This document shows positions 1-9,064 of a stretch of DNA of 64,000 nucleotides, one piece after another. A program made the translations under genes and the position numbers. This stretch comes from Oscillospiraceae bacterium. GTDB taxonomy: Bacteria; Bacillota; Clostridia; Oscillospirales; Oscillospiraceae. The stretch covers positions 44,993-108,992 of the forward strand of contig WRLE01000013.1 in NCBI GenBank assembly GCA_009777775.1, read 5' to 3'. The notes beneath the pieces were generated by a model that was given only the letters and a program-made list of their open reading frames with translations, did no database searches and had not been told where the DNA came from. The first letter of the stretch is position 1; each line of letters opens with the position of its first letter.

Positions 1-1
1 T

Positions 2-700
2 TGGGCAGAATATGCAGAAGCAGCAACTAAAGTTGACCGCAACGAATACTTTTGCACAATCAGCGTAGCACCAGGTCTATTCGAGCAATGCCATCACCTA
101 ATGAGCATTGACGTTGCGCTGGCAAATATGATTGAAGAGCCTGATCATATGAAAGACCTCATCAAATACTTGAGAGATTATGAGCTCCGTTTGGCAGAAA
201 ACTATACCAAATACAGCAAAGGCGATTTGATGTTCCACCATGACGACTGGGGTGGACAAAATTCAACTTTCTTCGCACCTGCTATGTTCGATGATTTCTT
301 CCTTGAGCCTTACAAAGAAATTTATGGGTTTTATAAAGCAAACGGTGTCGAGTTGATTGTCCACCACTCTGATTCCTATGCTGCAACCCTAGTTCCTGAA
401 ATGATTGAAATAGGCATCGATGTTTTCCAAGGTTGTTTGACATCAAATAATGTTCCTGACTTAATTGCCAAATATGGCGGTAAGATTTCATTCATGGGTG
501 ACTTGAACAACGGTGTTATTGAGGTTCCCGAATGGACTCCAGAACTCATCCGCGCCGAAGTCGAACGCGCCTGCCGCACCAATGGCAAGCATTTCTTTAT
601 CCCCTGCCTCACAGCAGGAGGCGCAGGAAGCACAATCCCCGGCATCTATGATCTAGTAAACCAAGAAATCGACAGAATGAGCGAAATCATGTTTGCATAA
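2..700 (+). CDS. Uroporphyrinogen decarboxylase (URO-D/MtaA-type) family protein, 5' end outside window
   Basis: The reading frame is open from the first bases of the window and ends at TAA 698-700, giving the last 232 residues of a protein normally 340-430 aa long. The C-terminal half shows the URO-D/MtaA/CmuA barrel pattern: HHDDWGGQNS near base 240, a VHHSDS strand near base 360, IDVFQG near 420, a FMGDLNNG segment near 490 and a Gly-rich AGGAGSTIPG loop near 615. In this family such proteins are either heme decarboxylases or, in anaerobes, methyl-cobamide:coenzyme M-like methyltransferases. Two further paralogues (3173 and 26187) and a DUF1638 gene nearby favour the corrinoid methyl-transfer role; the substrate cannot be told. 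It is followed by a hairpin terminator at 738-784. Confidence 0.85.
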   Translation, partial: WAEYAEAATKVDRNEYFCTISVAPGLFEQCHHLMSIDVALANMIEEPDHMKDLIKYLRDYELRLAENYTKYSKGDLMFHHDDWGGQNSTFFAPAMFDDFFLEPYKEIYGFYKANGVELIVHHSDSYAATLVPEMIEIGIDVFQGCLTSNNVPDLIAKYGGKISFMGDLNNGVIEVPEWTPELIRAEVERACRTNGKHFFIPCLTAGGAGSTIPGIYDLVNQEIDRMSEIMFA

Positions 701-737
701 TTCGTATAGATTACAGCATTAAGCAAGAAACAATAAT

Positions 738-784
738 AAAAGCAGAGTCAATATACAATTATAGTATGTAGTGACTCTGCTTTT
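738..784. terminator. Bidirectional rho-independent terminator
   Basis: AAAAGCAGAGTCA at 738-750 pairs perfectly with TGACTCTGCTTTT at 772-784 around a 21-nt AT-rich loop. The A-run on the left and T-run on the right let it end transcription of the URO-D gene (+) and of the converging YigZ-like gene (-). Confidence 0.8.
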
Positions 785-857
785 GCATTATAATCAAGTG
801 TAATAATAAAGTTGTGTTTTGTGTTATACCTATACGAAAATACTGACTATACTGGTT

Positions 858-1199
858 TTACACAATACCATCAATTGCCAGTCTGGCTGCTTTGCTGTAG
901 GCTCTTATTAAGCCACCTCTGCCTAGTAAGGTGCCTCCAAAATAGCGAACGACCACAACAATGATATTTTCCAATTTACGGCGGGTGATTACATTATATA
1001 TGGGTAAACCTGCCGTTCCCTTTGGCTCGCCAGCATCGTTTGACTTTGCAGTTCCAGGCAGCACATAAGCATAACATATATGCCGAGCTTTTGAATGTTC
1101 TCCGGTGACTTGGGCAATGAAAGCCTTTGCATCATTTTCGGATTCAATAAGTGCGGCATACCCAATAAACCGCGATTTTTTCACAACAATTTCATGCAT
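858..1199 (-). CDS. IMPACT/YigZ (UPF0029) N-terminal-domain protein
   Basis: A 113-aa protein matching the first domain of the YigZ/IMPACT family: KKSRFIGY at the N-terminus, HICYAYVLPG, the DAGEPKGTAGLPIYNVI core and VVRYFGGTLLGRGGLIRAYSKAA. Bacterial YigZ proteins are usually about 200 aa with a second, DUF1949-type domain; here the frame stops right after the first domain and no second domain follows, so this is a single-domain or C-terminally truncated version. ATG 1199 was chosen because GAGG lies 7 nt upstream; an upstream ATG at 1214 lacks this. The family binds nucleic acid/ribosome-related partners; its cellular role here is not known. It lies upstream of nothing obvious and converges with the preceding URO-D gene. 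Confidence 0.75.
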   Translation of the reverse strand: MHEIVVKKSRFIGYAALIESENDAKAFIAQVTGEHSKARHICYAYVLPGTAKSNDAGEPKGTAGLPIYNVITRRKLENIIVVVVRYFGGTLLGRGGLIRAYSKAARLAIDGIV

Positions 1200-1258
1200 G
1201 TTAAATCCTCGCATCCCACAGGGAAAGGATGGTCATATTCAAAAGGGATATATTTAAT

Positions 1259-1294
1259 AGGGGACGGACATCATTTGCGATTTCCGTCCCCCAG
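1259..1294. repeat. Inverted repeat with GGGGACGGA arms
   Basis: GGGGACGGA and TCCGTCCCC flank a 14-nt loop just downstream of the MATE stop codon (minus strand). It could act as a weak terminator (no clear T-run) and its arms resemble the GGGGACGGTTCT core of the repeat array at 25.5 kb, so it may be a degenerate relic of that family. Confidence 0.5.
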
Positions 1295-1314
1295 TGAGCT
1301 TCATACAATTTATA

Positions 1315-2847
1315 TTATTGAGCCTTTGCTGTTTCGCTTTCGTCTTCGGAATTTCCCTCACCATCGTTTGATATATCGTCTTCGGAAAAGGCTGACTCAC
1401 TGCTACTAGGCCCGCGACCAGTGACACCCTTGGTTTGCCAGTTACCAAATTTGTAATAAAGGAAAATCATAAAAGCACCAAGGACCATGTTTATACCCAT
1501 GGAATAAAACATCCCCATGCAATGCTCTCGTCCGACTCCTGCCAATCGTGCCAGTTCTATTGTTAGATAATCTCCTGAAGCAACAGCTGCATTAACCGCG
1601 CGGTTAAAAGGTACAATAGCCAGAAAATACGCCATAGGCAAACGAATGAATTGGCTAGCAACTGACAAAACCGCAGGAACTGCGGCAGCACCAGCACCAC
1701 GCATAGAACCGCTGAGTATTTGATTGATGCCCATAAAGGAGAAGAAGAATGCGAGGAATCGCATGGCACCAGCACCGATAGCTACAACTACGGGGTCGTC
1801 AGTATATATATGGATTATCGAGCCACCAAAATTGAAGATAAAGAAACCCATAAACACAGCAATGCTTGTGGATATCATTATACCCCTTGCTATACCTTGT
1901 TTAGACCTTTCGATATAACCAGCGCCAATATTTTGTCCAACAAAGGTTGTAACAGCCATGCTCATTCCCATCATTGGCATCATTGCAAAACCGTCGATTT
2001 GGTTGACGATTCCATTGGCAGCAATGTATTGGGAACCGAAAGTATTAGCAAAGGTCTGCATGAATAAATTGCCGAAAGCCATAATGGTACTTTGAATTGA
2101 TGAAGGAATACCCAACTTTAGCATTAACTTGACTATACTCCAATCGATTTTCACCATTCTGTCCAGTGAAATACGAACGCCATATCGTCCGCCAGCAAAA
2201 CGGACAAGTAAAAATATTCCTGAAACCACGTTGGCTATCGCAGTAGCTATGGCAGCACCTTCAACTCCCCAACCACAAACAATGATGAAAAATAGGTCTA
2301 AGCAAATGTTCAGTAAACAGGAAAAAATCAACACATAAAGCGGGGTTTTTGCATCTCCGAATCCCCTGGTCATACCATTGGAAAAATTATATAGTATAGA
2401 ACCAGCCATACCGATGAAAACGATTCTGATATATGACGCTGCGTTATCGAGTATATCAGCTGGCGTTCCTAGTGCAACCAAGAGCCTTCGGCTGAACAGC
2501 ACACCCATAACAGAAATTAGCGTACCCATCAAAACGCTCAGGGCAAGTACAGTGTTGACAGCCCTTTCCAGCGTATCAAATTGCTTCGCGCCCCTGTACT
2601 GCGCTATGAGAATATTTCCACCCATGGATAAACCCATGAACAGCGAAGAAAAAAGCATCATAACCGGTCCACCCACAACAACCGATGCCATTGCTGTAGG
2701 TCCAACGAATCTTGCCACAATAACAGAGTCCGCAACATTATATAACTGCTGAATGATATTTCCCGCCAGTATTGGAATGGCGAAAAATATGAGTTTTTTT
2801 GTTATAGAGCCCTCCGTCAAGTCTGTCCTTGCCAACTGCCTCTCCAT
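1315..2847 (-). CDS. MATE family multidrug/Na+ antiporter
   Basis: The 510-aa product is an integral membrane transporter of the MATE (MatE, DinF/NorM-like) family. The N-terminus has the typical short cytosolic lead LTEGSITKKLIFFAIPILAGNIIQQLYNVADSVIVARFVG, followed by about twelve hydrophobic segments with two internally similar halves (the second begins near IVKLMLKLGIPSSIQSTIMAFGNLFMQ). The C-terminal 45 residues are hydrophilic, Ser/Glu-rich and probably disordered in the cytosol, longer than usual. MATE proteins export organic cations or antibiotics in exchange for H+ or Na+; the substrate is unknown. Start ATG 2847 is preceded by GGGGG at 7 nt. It stands alone between a YigZ-like gene and an intergenic region. 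Confidence 0.92.
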   Translation of the reverse strand: MERQLARTDLTEGSITKKLIFFAIPILAGNIIQQLYNVADSVIVARFVGPTAMASVVVGGPVMMLFSSLFMGLSMGGNILIAQYRGAKQFDTLERAVNTVLALSVLMGTLISVMGVLFSRRLLVALGTPADILDNAASYIRIVFIGMAGSILYNFSNGMTRGFGDAKTPLYVLIFSCLLNICLDLFFIIVCGWGVEGAAIATAIANVVSGIFLLVRFAGGRYGVRISLDRMVKIDWSIVKLMLKLGIPSSIQSTIMAFGNLFMQTFANTFGSQYIAANGIVNQIDGFAMMPMMGMSMAVTTFVGQNIGAGYIERSKQGIARGIMISTSIAVFMGFFIFNFGGSIIHIYTDDPVVVAIGAGAMRFLAFFFSFMGINQILSGSMRGAGAAAVPAVLSVASQFIRLPMAYFLAIVPFNRAVNAAVASGDYLTIELARLAGVGREHCMGMFYSMGINMVLGAFMIFLYYKFGNWQTKGVTGRGPSSSESAFSEDDISNDGEGNSEDESETAKAQ

Positions 2848-3172
2848 CTAGTGTCCCCCTTAATAATCTGTTTAGAATATTCCCCATGGAATCGATATAA
2901 CACATAAAAATAAGTATATCATACTGGCATAGTCATATGCAAGCAGATAAATGATTTTGAAATAGTAAATGAAACCTACGTTTATTAATTCATAGGAATT
3001 GTTAAATAAGCATCATGTATACACATTAAAACTCCGCAAAACTGCAACAAGGCAATAGTAAAATGATTGCATATTTGGCGTAAAATATTTGTAGCATTGA
3101 GTAAAATAATGTGATAAAATGCAGGCGAGCAATAAAACGCATTGCATCATACAATATAAAGGAGAGAATATT
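2848..3172. other. Gene-free divergent intergenic region
   Basis: About 325 bases between the divergent MATE and URO-D genes. It is AT-rich and must hold both promoters; several TTG-containing -35-like and TAAAAT-like -10 candidates occur near 3085-3118 but none is well spaced. I see no RNA gene or repeat. Confidence 0.5.
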
Positions 3173-4165
3173 ATGCCAATTACCGAGAAAGAAAACTATT
3201 TGCGCATGATGCGCGGCGAAATGCCGGAATGGGTACCTCGTATGATGATGATGGGCGGAAGAAGGTTCGGTCCGAGGCTTATGGGCTTTCCGGAGCCTGG
3301 AGTCCTTGAATTTACCGATGTATTCGGCGTTCCTTTCATAGTTGAACCCAATAGTGGACCTATCCCCAAAAACGATAAGTTTATTTTAGACGATATTCGC
3401 AAATGGAGAGATGTCATTAAACGTCCGGCTGTCCTCGACGATATCAACTGGGAGCAAATCGCAAAAGAAGATATGGAAGAGTATGACCCCGAAACCCATA
3501 TTATTTCCGGTGGCGGAAGCCTTGGAAACGGCTACTTCATGAATCTCATGGCATGGATGGGCTTTACCAATGGTCTTATCGCTTGCATGGAAGAGCCTGA
3601 TGAAGTCAAAGATTTGCTCAATTTCCTCTGCGACATGAACTGCGAATTGAGCTATAACTTCCTTGACCATTACAGACCCGAGACCTTCGGTATTGCCGAC
3701 GACATCGCCCATGAAAGAGCAATGTTTGTTTCGGAGGATGTATTCGTTGACATCTTCAAGCCAATGTGGGCAAGGCAAATCAAGCCTTACAAAGATGCAG
3801 GTATTCCAGTTAGCCATCACATCTGCGGTAATATCGACTATCTTCCCAAGCATTTAGTTGAAATTGGTATCACAGCATGGAATCCCGCGCAACCGACTGA
3901 AAATGACCTGCCAGGAATTAAAGCGGAATTCGGCAGAAAGCTAGCAATATGCGGTGGTTTCGAAGGCAACGGTCCCGTTTGTTATCCAGAAACAACAGAA
4001 GAAGAAGTCCGCGCATATGTTAGAGAAGTCATGGACGAACTCGCACCAGGCGGCGGCTTCGGCTTCGGTGGCGGCATAGTCGGTCCAAGAGAATCCGAAT
4101 TTGTCGCAGAGCGCATGGGCTGGATCAACGACGAATACGAGAAGAATAAGTACAAATATTATTAA
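3173..4165 (+). CDS. URO-D/MtaA-like methyltransferase family protein
   Basis: A 330-aa protein of the uroporphyrinogen decarboxylase superfamily. N-terminal ITEKENYLRMMRGEMPEWVP is the usual first helix of this family; GFGFGGGIVGP near the C-terminus is the Gly-rich loop, and the HHICGNIDY segment near residue 225 carries His/Cys residues typical of zinc-dependent MtaA-type methyltransferases. ATG 3173 has GGAGAG 6 nt upstream; the frame extends to 3119 but that ATG has no site. In anaerobes these proteins demethylate methyl-corrinoid proteins or act on methoxylated aromatics. A DUF1638 gene follows in the same direction after a hairpin at 4283-4321. Substrate unknown. Confidence 0.85.
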   Translation: MPITEKENYLRMMRGEMPEWVPRMMMMGGRRFGPRLMGFPEPGVLEFTDVFGVPFIVEPNSGPIPKNDKFILDDIRKWRDVIKRPAVLDDINWEQIAKEDMEEYDPETHIISGGGSLGNGYFMNLMAWMGFTNGLIACMEEPDEVKDLLNFLCDMNCELSYNFLDHYRPETFGIADDIAHERAMFVSEDVFVDIFKPMWARQIKPYKDAGIPVSHHICGNIDYLPKHLVEIGITAWNPAQPTENDLPGIKAEFGRKLAICGGFEGNGPVCYPETTEEEVRAYVREVMDELAPGGGFGFGGGIVGPRESEFVAERMGWINDEYEKNKYKYY

Positions 4166-4282
4166 TAGCTGATTTTATTGTATTATTAATTCAAAAAGTA
4201 CATATTGGAGATAATTCCAACTTAAATTCGTACTATTAATCATTTGCTTATTCATTATTTGAATTCCTTTCTCAATTAGCTT

Positions 4283-4321
4283 AACCGCGCTTTATGCCGT
4301 TAAAAGGTACAAAGCGCGGTT
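4283..4321. terminator. GC-rich hairpin between URO-D and DUF1638 genes
   Basis: AACCGCGCTTT at 4283-4293 pairs perfectly with AAAGCGCGGTT at 4311-4321. There is no strong T-run, so it could be a partial terminator, an mRNA-stabilising structure or a leader hairpin of the DUF1638 gene, whose start lies 40 nt further on. Confidence 0.55.
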
Positions 4322-4360
4322 GAGCATTTAAGTAATTGTATAATATAACGGAGATTGACA

Positions 4361-5104
4361 ATGTTTCTTAAATTTATTTGCTGCGATGTATTCGCTCGAA
4401 TTGCCTGTGACCTTGTATCCAAGTCGCCTCACATAATTGATCTGGAATTTCTACCAATGCTTATACATATGGACCCAAAAACCTTGAATGAAACGTTAAT
4501 GAAGACGATTGAAAACAGTCTAAATGCATCAAATCGGAAATATGATGCATTAATATTGGGTTTCGGCTTATGCGGCAATGCAGCTGTCGGACTGTCCTGC
4601 TCTATACCTATGATTATCCCAAGGGTTCACGACTGCTGTACTGTTCATATGGGAAGTAAAGAGCGGTTTCTTGAAGTCTTTGGCAATAGCTTCAGTGCGC
4701 GTTGGTGTTCCACAGGATACTACGAGCGGGGAAGACTAAATGCAATCGGTTTTTCAGACCTGGAACAACTTTCCAACCATAAAACCACAGAAGAATATAG
4801 AGCTTATCTAGAAACCTATGACGAAGAAACAGCCGATTATATTTGGGAGACCCTCCACCCCAAAATGGACGAAATAGAATCCGTCTACATCGAAATAGAC
4901 GGATTCGAATATTCAAACACAAAGGAGCTCTACAAAGCAGACATGGAAGGTGCAGATGTGAAGCTAAAAACAGTGAAAGGAGACATCACAATGCTCCGCG
5001 ACCTAATCAACGGCAACTGGAACAATGAAAGATTTCTAACAGTTCCACCAAACAAGAAGATAGTCGGCATCTATGACATGGACCGAGTAATGGAATCGGA
5101 ATAG
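4361..5104 (+). CDS. DUF1638 family protein
   Basis: A 247-aa protein matching DUF1638: an N-terminal strand LKFICCDVFARIA, a central LILGFGLCGNAAVGL segment and a IIPRVHDCCTVHMGSKERF segment with conserved Cys and His residues, which may bind metal. The start ATG 4361 has GGAG 7 nt upstream; the frame continues two codons upstream to a TTG without better support. From general knowledge DUF1638 genes often sit beside MtaA/URO-D-type methyltransferases and corrinoid proteins, as here, so a role in corrinoid-dependent methyl transfer is a reasonable inference, but the biochemical activity is not established. Converges with the SWIM protein gene with an 18-bp gap. Confidence 0.75.
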   Translation: MFLKFICCDVFARIACDLVSKSPHIIDLEFLPMLIHMDPKTLNETLMKTIENSLNASNRKYDALILGFGLCGNAAVGLSCSIPMIIPRVHDCCTVHMGSKERFLEVFGNSFSARWCSTGYYERGRLNAIGFSDLEQLSNHKTTEEYRAYLETYDEETADYIWETLHPKMDEIESVYIEIDGFEYSNTKELYKADMEGADVKLKTVKGDITMLRDLINGNWNNERFLTVPPNKKIVGIYDMDRVMESE

Positions 5105-5122
5105 AGGAGATGGGAACGAAAG

Positions 5123-6853
5123 TTATAATTCTCGGCTCAGAACTTGCAATTCATCCAACATAGCCGGACGATTTGAATAAGTGATAGGCCAAAGCTCGAG
5201 TATCTTTTTTACTCTGGATTTTCCTTCTGCATAGAAAAGCATCCTTCGCATGAAGACAATAATCTCTTTGTAATATGAACGACCACCTGCGAATTCAGAC
5301 ATTTTCCATATCAATTCTTCATACCAATCCAAAAGCTCGTTTTCATAATCAGGCATCAAAGCTCTCTCATATTTTGAAATCTCGTTTATGATGAGCTTTT
5401 CATAACCTCGCCCTTTTTGTACCCTATCTGCCAATAAATCAAACAGCTCATTTTTTAATCCTTCCTCGGCTAAAAGGTGCTTTATATCAATTTTATTAGC
5501 GGATAAAGCTTCGAAAATATCATTGCGCTTTTGATGCCATAAATTGGCAGTGGTGTTCTTCTTTAGCTCGATAAAGGCATCAATGTTACCTCTGCGGTAT
5601 TTCGTAATATACGTAAACAGTTCCTCTTTTGCTTTTTCGTGATATCCGAGCATGAAGTAGCAATCAATAAGCTTCCTTGAGTATTTGCTTACCAGCCCGA
5701 TATGCTCGATATCTGTTTCCTTACTCTGTTCTAAAAGCTGAATTAGTTCGCTGAAATTTCCAGCGTTCTCAAGCTCTGTCATTACCATTTCGCGTATTGC
5801 GGGTATATGGAAGTATAGCTTACGAAACTCTTCCACATCATCCCTGCTGTGTCCCAACTCCTCCATTAGTTTTATCCGCTCTTTTACACAATTTGTAAGT
5901 TCATATTCGCTTCCTCTGTTTGCATCATTTTGTAGAAGCTGAATTCTGTTGTCTATGGATATGAGCCTAGTTAATGCAAAATCGTTGTCATTAAAGCGCA
6001 TAGAAATGAAATCTTCTATCTCATCTACGATATATTCACCATATCCAATGTCTTCGCAAATCTGCATCAGTTCATCTAAAACGTACTCCAAAAAATTACG
6101 GCTTGTTGATTTTTCTACAATAGTATCCCATAACGCAATACATTCATCAATTATATATTGTGTTTCACCACCGCTGTCATCAATGTCGGTGTCTGCATAT
6201 AGACGACATACATAAAGGCTCGCATCGAAAGCTGCCAATGCACCAGCTTCGTCTGAGGCGAAATCACGTAATTCTAGTATTACATCGGTAACCAAATGAG
6301 AAGCAAATGAACTCGCATTCCTCCAATCTACGAAGCCATGACGATCTGAGTATTGCCGTAAAATATCGTCAGCGATTTTGCGCTTGTTTTTGATAAATTG
6401 GCTAATGTTCTCATCATTTTTGTTATGCTTTAGCATAAATTTAGCACACAGGTTTTGGTCGTTTTCTAGAATTGATAACAATTCTTTTTGGAGTATTTCC
6501 TTATCAAGATTAAAGACAACTTCCTTTATTTGGGCAGATTTGTCAGTTGGTTTGTTTGCTGTACTAGTTTTATTGATTTCATCCATCGTATGTAGTTTGT
6601 CGAGTCTATCATGCTCGTAAAGCACTGCTGCCATATGCTTGCAATAATTACCGTCTTGGGCATATGGACAGGAACAGAACATACCAATAATTTGTTCACC
6701 GCCAAAAGTGATTTTCACAATATAGTCATAGGTGCCTTCAACGGTAGCAGACAACACTCCATTCACCATGTATAAATCTCTTACTGCGTCATCGCAGTAA
6801 TAATCAAATCCCCGATCTAGTATTTCTTCGCTAAAAAAGCGCCGCCATTCCAA
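5123..6853 (-). CDS. SWIM zinc-finger protein
   Basis: A 576-aa mostly helical protein with an N-terminal SWIM zinc finger: CSCPYAQDGNYCKHMAAVLY fits CxCx(n)CxH, at about residues 60-80. The region before it (YYCDDAVRDLYMVNGVLSATVEGTYDYIVKI) is the usual beta-rich lead of SWIM proteins. The rest lacks a helicase or nuclease motif that I recognise and looks like repeated helical pairs (TPR/HEAT-like). SWIM fingers bind DNA or protein partners. TTG 6853 is preferred as start, because GGAGG lies 8 nt upstream; the longest frame begins at 6892. It follows the UPF0158-like gene and the methyltransferase on the same strand, so it may be part of a defence-linked operon, but this is inference. Confidence 0.75.
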   Translation of the reverse strand: MEWRRFFSEEILDRGFDYYCDDAVRDLYMVNGVLSATVEGTYDYIVKITFGGEQIIGMFCSCPYAQDGNYCKHMAAVLYEHDRLDKLHTMDEINKTSTANKPTDKSAQIKEVVFNLDKEILQKELLSILENDQNLCAKFMLKHNKNDENISQFIKNKRKIADDILRQYSDRHGFVDWRNASSFASHLVTDVILELRDFASDEAGALAAFDASLYVCRLYADTDIDDSGGETQYIIDECIALWDTIVEKSTSRNFLEYVLDELMQICEDIGYGEYIVDEIEDFISMRFNDNDFALTRLISIDNRIQLLQNDANRGSEYELTNCVKERIKLMEELGHSRDDVEEFRKLYFHIPAIREMVMTELENAGNFSELIQLLEQSKETDIEHIGLVSKYSRKLIDCYFMLGYHEKAKEELFTYITKYRRGNIDAFIELKKNTTANLWHQKRNDIFEALSANKIDIKHLLAEEGLKNELFDLLADRVQKGRGYEKLIINEISKYERALMPDYENELLDWYEELIWKMSEFAGGRSYYKEIIVFMRRMLFYAEGKSRVKKILELWPITYSNRPAMLDELQVLSREL

Positions 6854-6989
6854 TTGACAAACCTCCATTTCATTTCTTTGTATTAATAGCACTCGATTTC
6901 GATCAGATGTAATATAAACCTACACCAAAATTTAAATGTCTTTTGAGAACCCAATAGAGGGTTTATCAATGAGGAATCATTTGTAATCC

Positions 6990-7502
6990 TCATAAAATAT
7001 CAGCTCTTTCGCAACCGTTTTCTTCAAACCACTCTTCAGCGAGTTGAATGTAGATATCATCTGTCACCATTATATATTCTTCGTACAGTTCTAATTCTTT
7101 GACAGCAGCAAGAAACTTGTCCATGAAATCATGATTTCGTAAGATATTGAATAATTTTCGACGCATCTCTTTGTCTTCTACAAATTCTCTTACAAAAAAG
7201 GACATAATATTCTTATGGTCAATATCTTCGTATCTTGGCAGCGGTATTAGCTCGCTTGAAATGCCGCTACCGATTTCTTCATCGAATAAATTTTCGTTAT
7301 TCTGATCTTCCTGCAAATAATAGTACTGTAAAGTATTGACCTCATTTGTTTTGGGACGGTAATAGAAATAGCAATCCTTGCCAATCATCCTAAAGATGTC
7401 ACTTAGTGTCATTTTCTCCATATCGCGACTCTCCTCCAATACCTTTAGTTCTGAATAAATGTAATCAGAGTCGTCTAAAATAATTACTTCGTTTCTGTAC
7501 AT
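6990..7502 (-). CDS. UPF0158-like acidic hypothetical protein
   Basis: A 170-aa acidic protein. The C-terminal half (FFVREFVEDKEMRRKLFNILRN followed by a helix ending EEWFEENG) resembles the pattern of UPF0158 proteins, in which a small domain of unknown function ends in a W-L/F-x-x-x-x-G segment. That match is from memory and is tentative. It starts 17 nt after the stop of the small DpnD/PcfM-like gene, with only a weak ribosome site, which suggests translational coupling. No catalytic motif is visible. Confidence 0.6.
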   Translation of the reverse strand: MYRNEVIILDDSDYIYSELKVLEESRDMEKMTLSDIFRMIGKDCYFYYRPKTNEVNTLQYYYLQEDQNNENLFDEEIGSGISSELIPLPRYEDIDHKNIMSFFVREFVEDKEMRRKLFNILRNHDFMDKFLAAVKELELYEEYIMVTDDIYIQLAEEWFEENGCERADIL

Positions 7503-7518
7503 TTTTTCACACGCTCAC

Positions 7519-7656
7519 TCACAATTCTCTTAACTGCCGATCGATTTCCTCAGTTCTGTACAATTGTTTGGCTATGATAGCCGCCGAGCTTTCATCTTCT
7601 GCATCGACTTCTATGATTCTCTGTAAAATCTCAATAATTTCGATTTGATATATCAA
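7519..7656 (-). CDS. Small DpnD/PcfM-like protein (45 aa)
   Basis: A short frame between the methyltransferase and the UPF0158-like gene, below usual ORF cut-offs. The product (pattern YQIEIIEILQRIIEVDAED, then A-rich helix, LYRTEEI) fits the DpnD/PcfM-like small-protein family as I remember it: I/V-E-I-x-E-x-L-x-R-x-V-E-V-x-A-x-s-x-x-x-A ... Y-r-x-x-E-I. TTG 7656 is chosen since GGAG sits 7 nt upstream; GTG 7665 overlaps that GGAG. The name-giving DpnD lies in the DpnII restriction locus, so presence beside a GATC-type system is notable. Function unknown. Confidence 0.6.
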   Translation of the reverse strand: MIYQIEIIEILQRIIEVDAEDESSAAIIAKQLYRTEEIDRQLREL

Positions 7657-7689
7657 ATTAATCACTCCAAATTTATTGTGATTGTGTAG

Positions 7690-8922
7690 TCACAGTATTT
7701 CCAATAACCCTTTACCAATACTTTCAACCACCGGAACAACCAATGCATTCCCCATTGTGAAATATCTAAATTTTTCGGGCATCCCTGTATTTGTCCAATT
7801 GTCATCGAAACCGTTAAGTCTTTCGCACTCGATTGGAGTTAAAAGACGCAAGCGACCGGTTACAGCATCTTCGATTACATGGGTGCTTCTATTGACGCTA
7901 GACTCGCTTGTTAGCATAGTGCGTCCGGGTTTGTCAAGATTGTCAGGGAAGCAAATAGCTCCTTCGCTGAAAAAGTAAGGTTCTCCGTTTGGTTTAATAC
8001 GAGGTATCCTTTTGGCACCTTTTAAATATTCCCATTTTTCGAGAGAGCCATTTAAGAAGTATTTTTCGTCCACTTCTTCGGTATGTCTGATATCTCTTAA
8101 GGTAGTTGGCTTCCTGTAAATGGGAGTCACTTCTTTTGAAACAACTCGCCCATTAATCATGATACCTGAATTGAATAGTGTTGTAGAAAACTTGTTTGAC
8201 ACATCAACCAAATCTGTGAAATGGGTTTTATCAACAAATGATACACTACTCTTCTTAGGATTATCTTCACTGTCTGTAGAAAAAATTGACGTGAAGAAGC
8301 TATTATTGTATAATTTTTCAAACATAAAACTATCGTCATGCTTGCTGGTCGTACTTGCTAGCTCTTTATAGAAGCTTGTAGAGCTATGAAAAGCAATCAA
8401 GTAAATTCTACGACGTCTTTGAGCATATCCATACTCAGCGGCATTTATTACTCGCCATTCGACCGCATATCCCAAATCGTTGAAGCATCTAAGCATAACA
8501 CCAAAATCGCGTCCTCTCTGGGTAGATGGAGACTTTAAGAGACGATCTACATTTTCTAGGACAACGAAAGCAGGACGATGTGATGTCAAAATATCGTTTA
8601 TGTGCCACCATAAGACACCTTTCTTTCCTTCGATTCCTAGTGCTCCTGTTCTTGCTACTGAGTAGTCTTGGCAGGGGAAGCCTCCAACCAAAAGGTTATG
8701 TGATGGTATTTGGTCTTTTGCAATAGCTATGTCCTCGTTGATGTGGTTTTTTTGATTGCCATAATGGTGAGTATAGCAATCAAAAGCATATTGGTGCTTT
8801 TTACCAGGTTCCCATTGATTAGCCCATATGGTTTCATAATGTGGCGAACTACGTTCTAAGCCGACACGAAACCCTCCAACACCAGCAAACAACTCCACTA
8901 CCTGGAATTTATTTTTTTTCAA
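7690..8922 (-). CDS. DNA (cytosine-5) methyltransferase, predicted GATC-type
   Basis: A 410-aa C5-cytosine methyltransferase with motifs in canonical order: motif I LFAGVGGFRVGLE, motif IV GGFPCQDYSVA (catalytic Cys), motif VI ENVDRLL, motif VIII QRRRRIYLIAF, a target-recognition region of about 130 residues, and motifs IX-X RLLTPIECERLNGF ... YFTMGNALVVPV. It transfers a methyl group from SAM to C5 of cytosine in the recognition site. A Sau3AI-like endonuclease is encoded divergently 140 bp away, so the likely site is GATC with methylation of the C, by analogy to Sau3AI. The TTG at 8922 has AGGTG 6 nt upstream; GTG 8931 is an alternative start. Small DpnD-like and UPF0158-like genes follow. 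Confidence 0.9.
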   Translation of the reverse strand: MKKNKFQVVELFAGVGGFRVGLERSSPHYETIWANQWEPGKKHQYAFDCYTHHYGNQKNHINEDIAIAKDQIPSHNLLVGGFPCQDYSVARTGALGIEGKKGVLWWHINDILTSHRPAFVVLENVDRLLKSPSTQRGRDFGVMLRCFNDLGYAVEWRVINAAEYGYAQRRRRIYLIAFHSSTSFYKELASTTSKHDDSFMFEKLYNNSFFTSIFSTDSEDNPKKSSVSFVDKTHFTDLVDVSNKFSTTLFNSGIMINGRVVSKEVTPIYRKPTTLRDIRHTEEVDEKYFLNGSLEKWEYLKGAKRIPRIKPNGEPYFFSEGAICFPDNLDKPGRTMLTSESSVNRSTHVIEDAVTGRLRLLTPIECERLNGFDDNWTNTGMPEKFRYFTMGNALVVPVVESIGKGLLEIL

Positions 8923-9064
8923 GTTAATCACCTGTTTTTATATTATATCTTGTTATTTACATTGCGAAAAGCAAATTAAATTACATAAAGGATTGTATCA
9001 TAATTTTGCTTTTTGATCAAGAGATATTTTCAATGTTCTAAAAAAAATACAGATCGAAGGTGGT

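Noticed and set aside
3386..3853. 155-aa minus-strand ORF opposite the URO-D gene
   Set aside because: Shadow of the real gene; no ribosome site and no family similarity.
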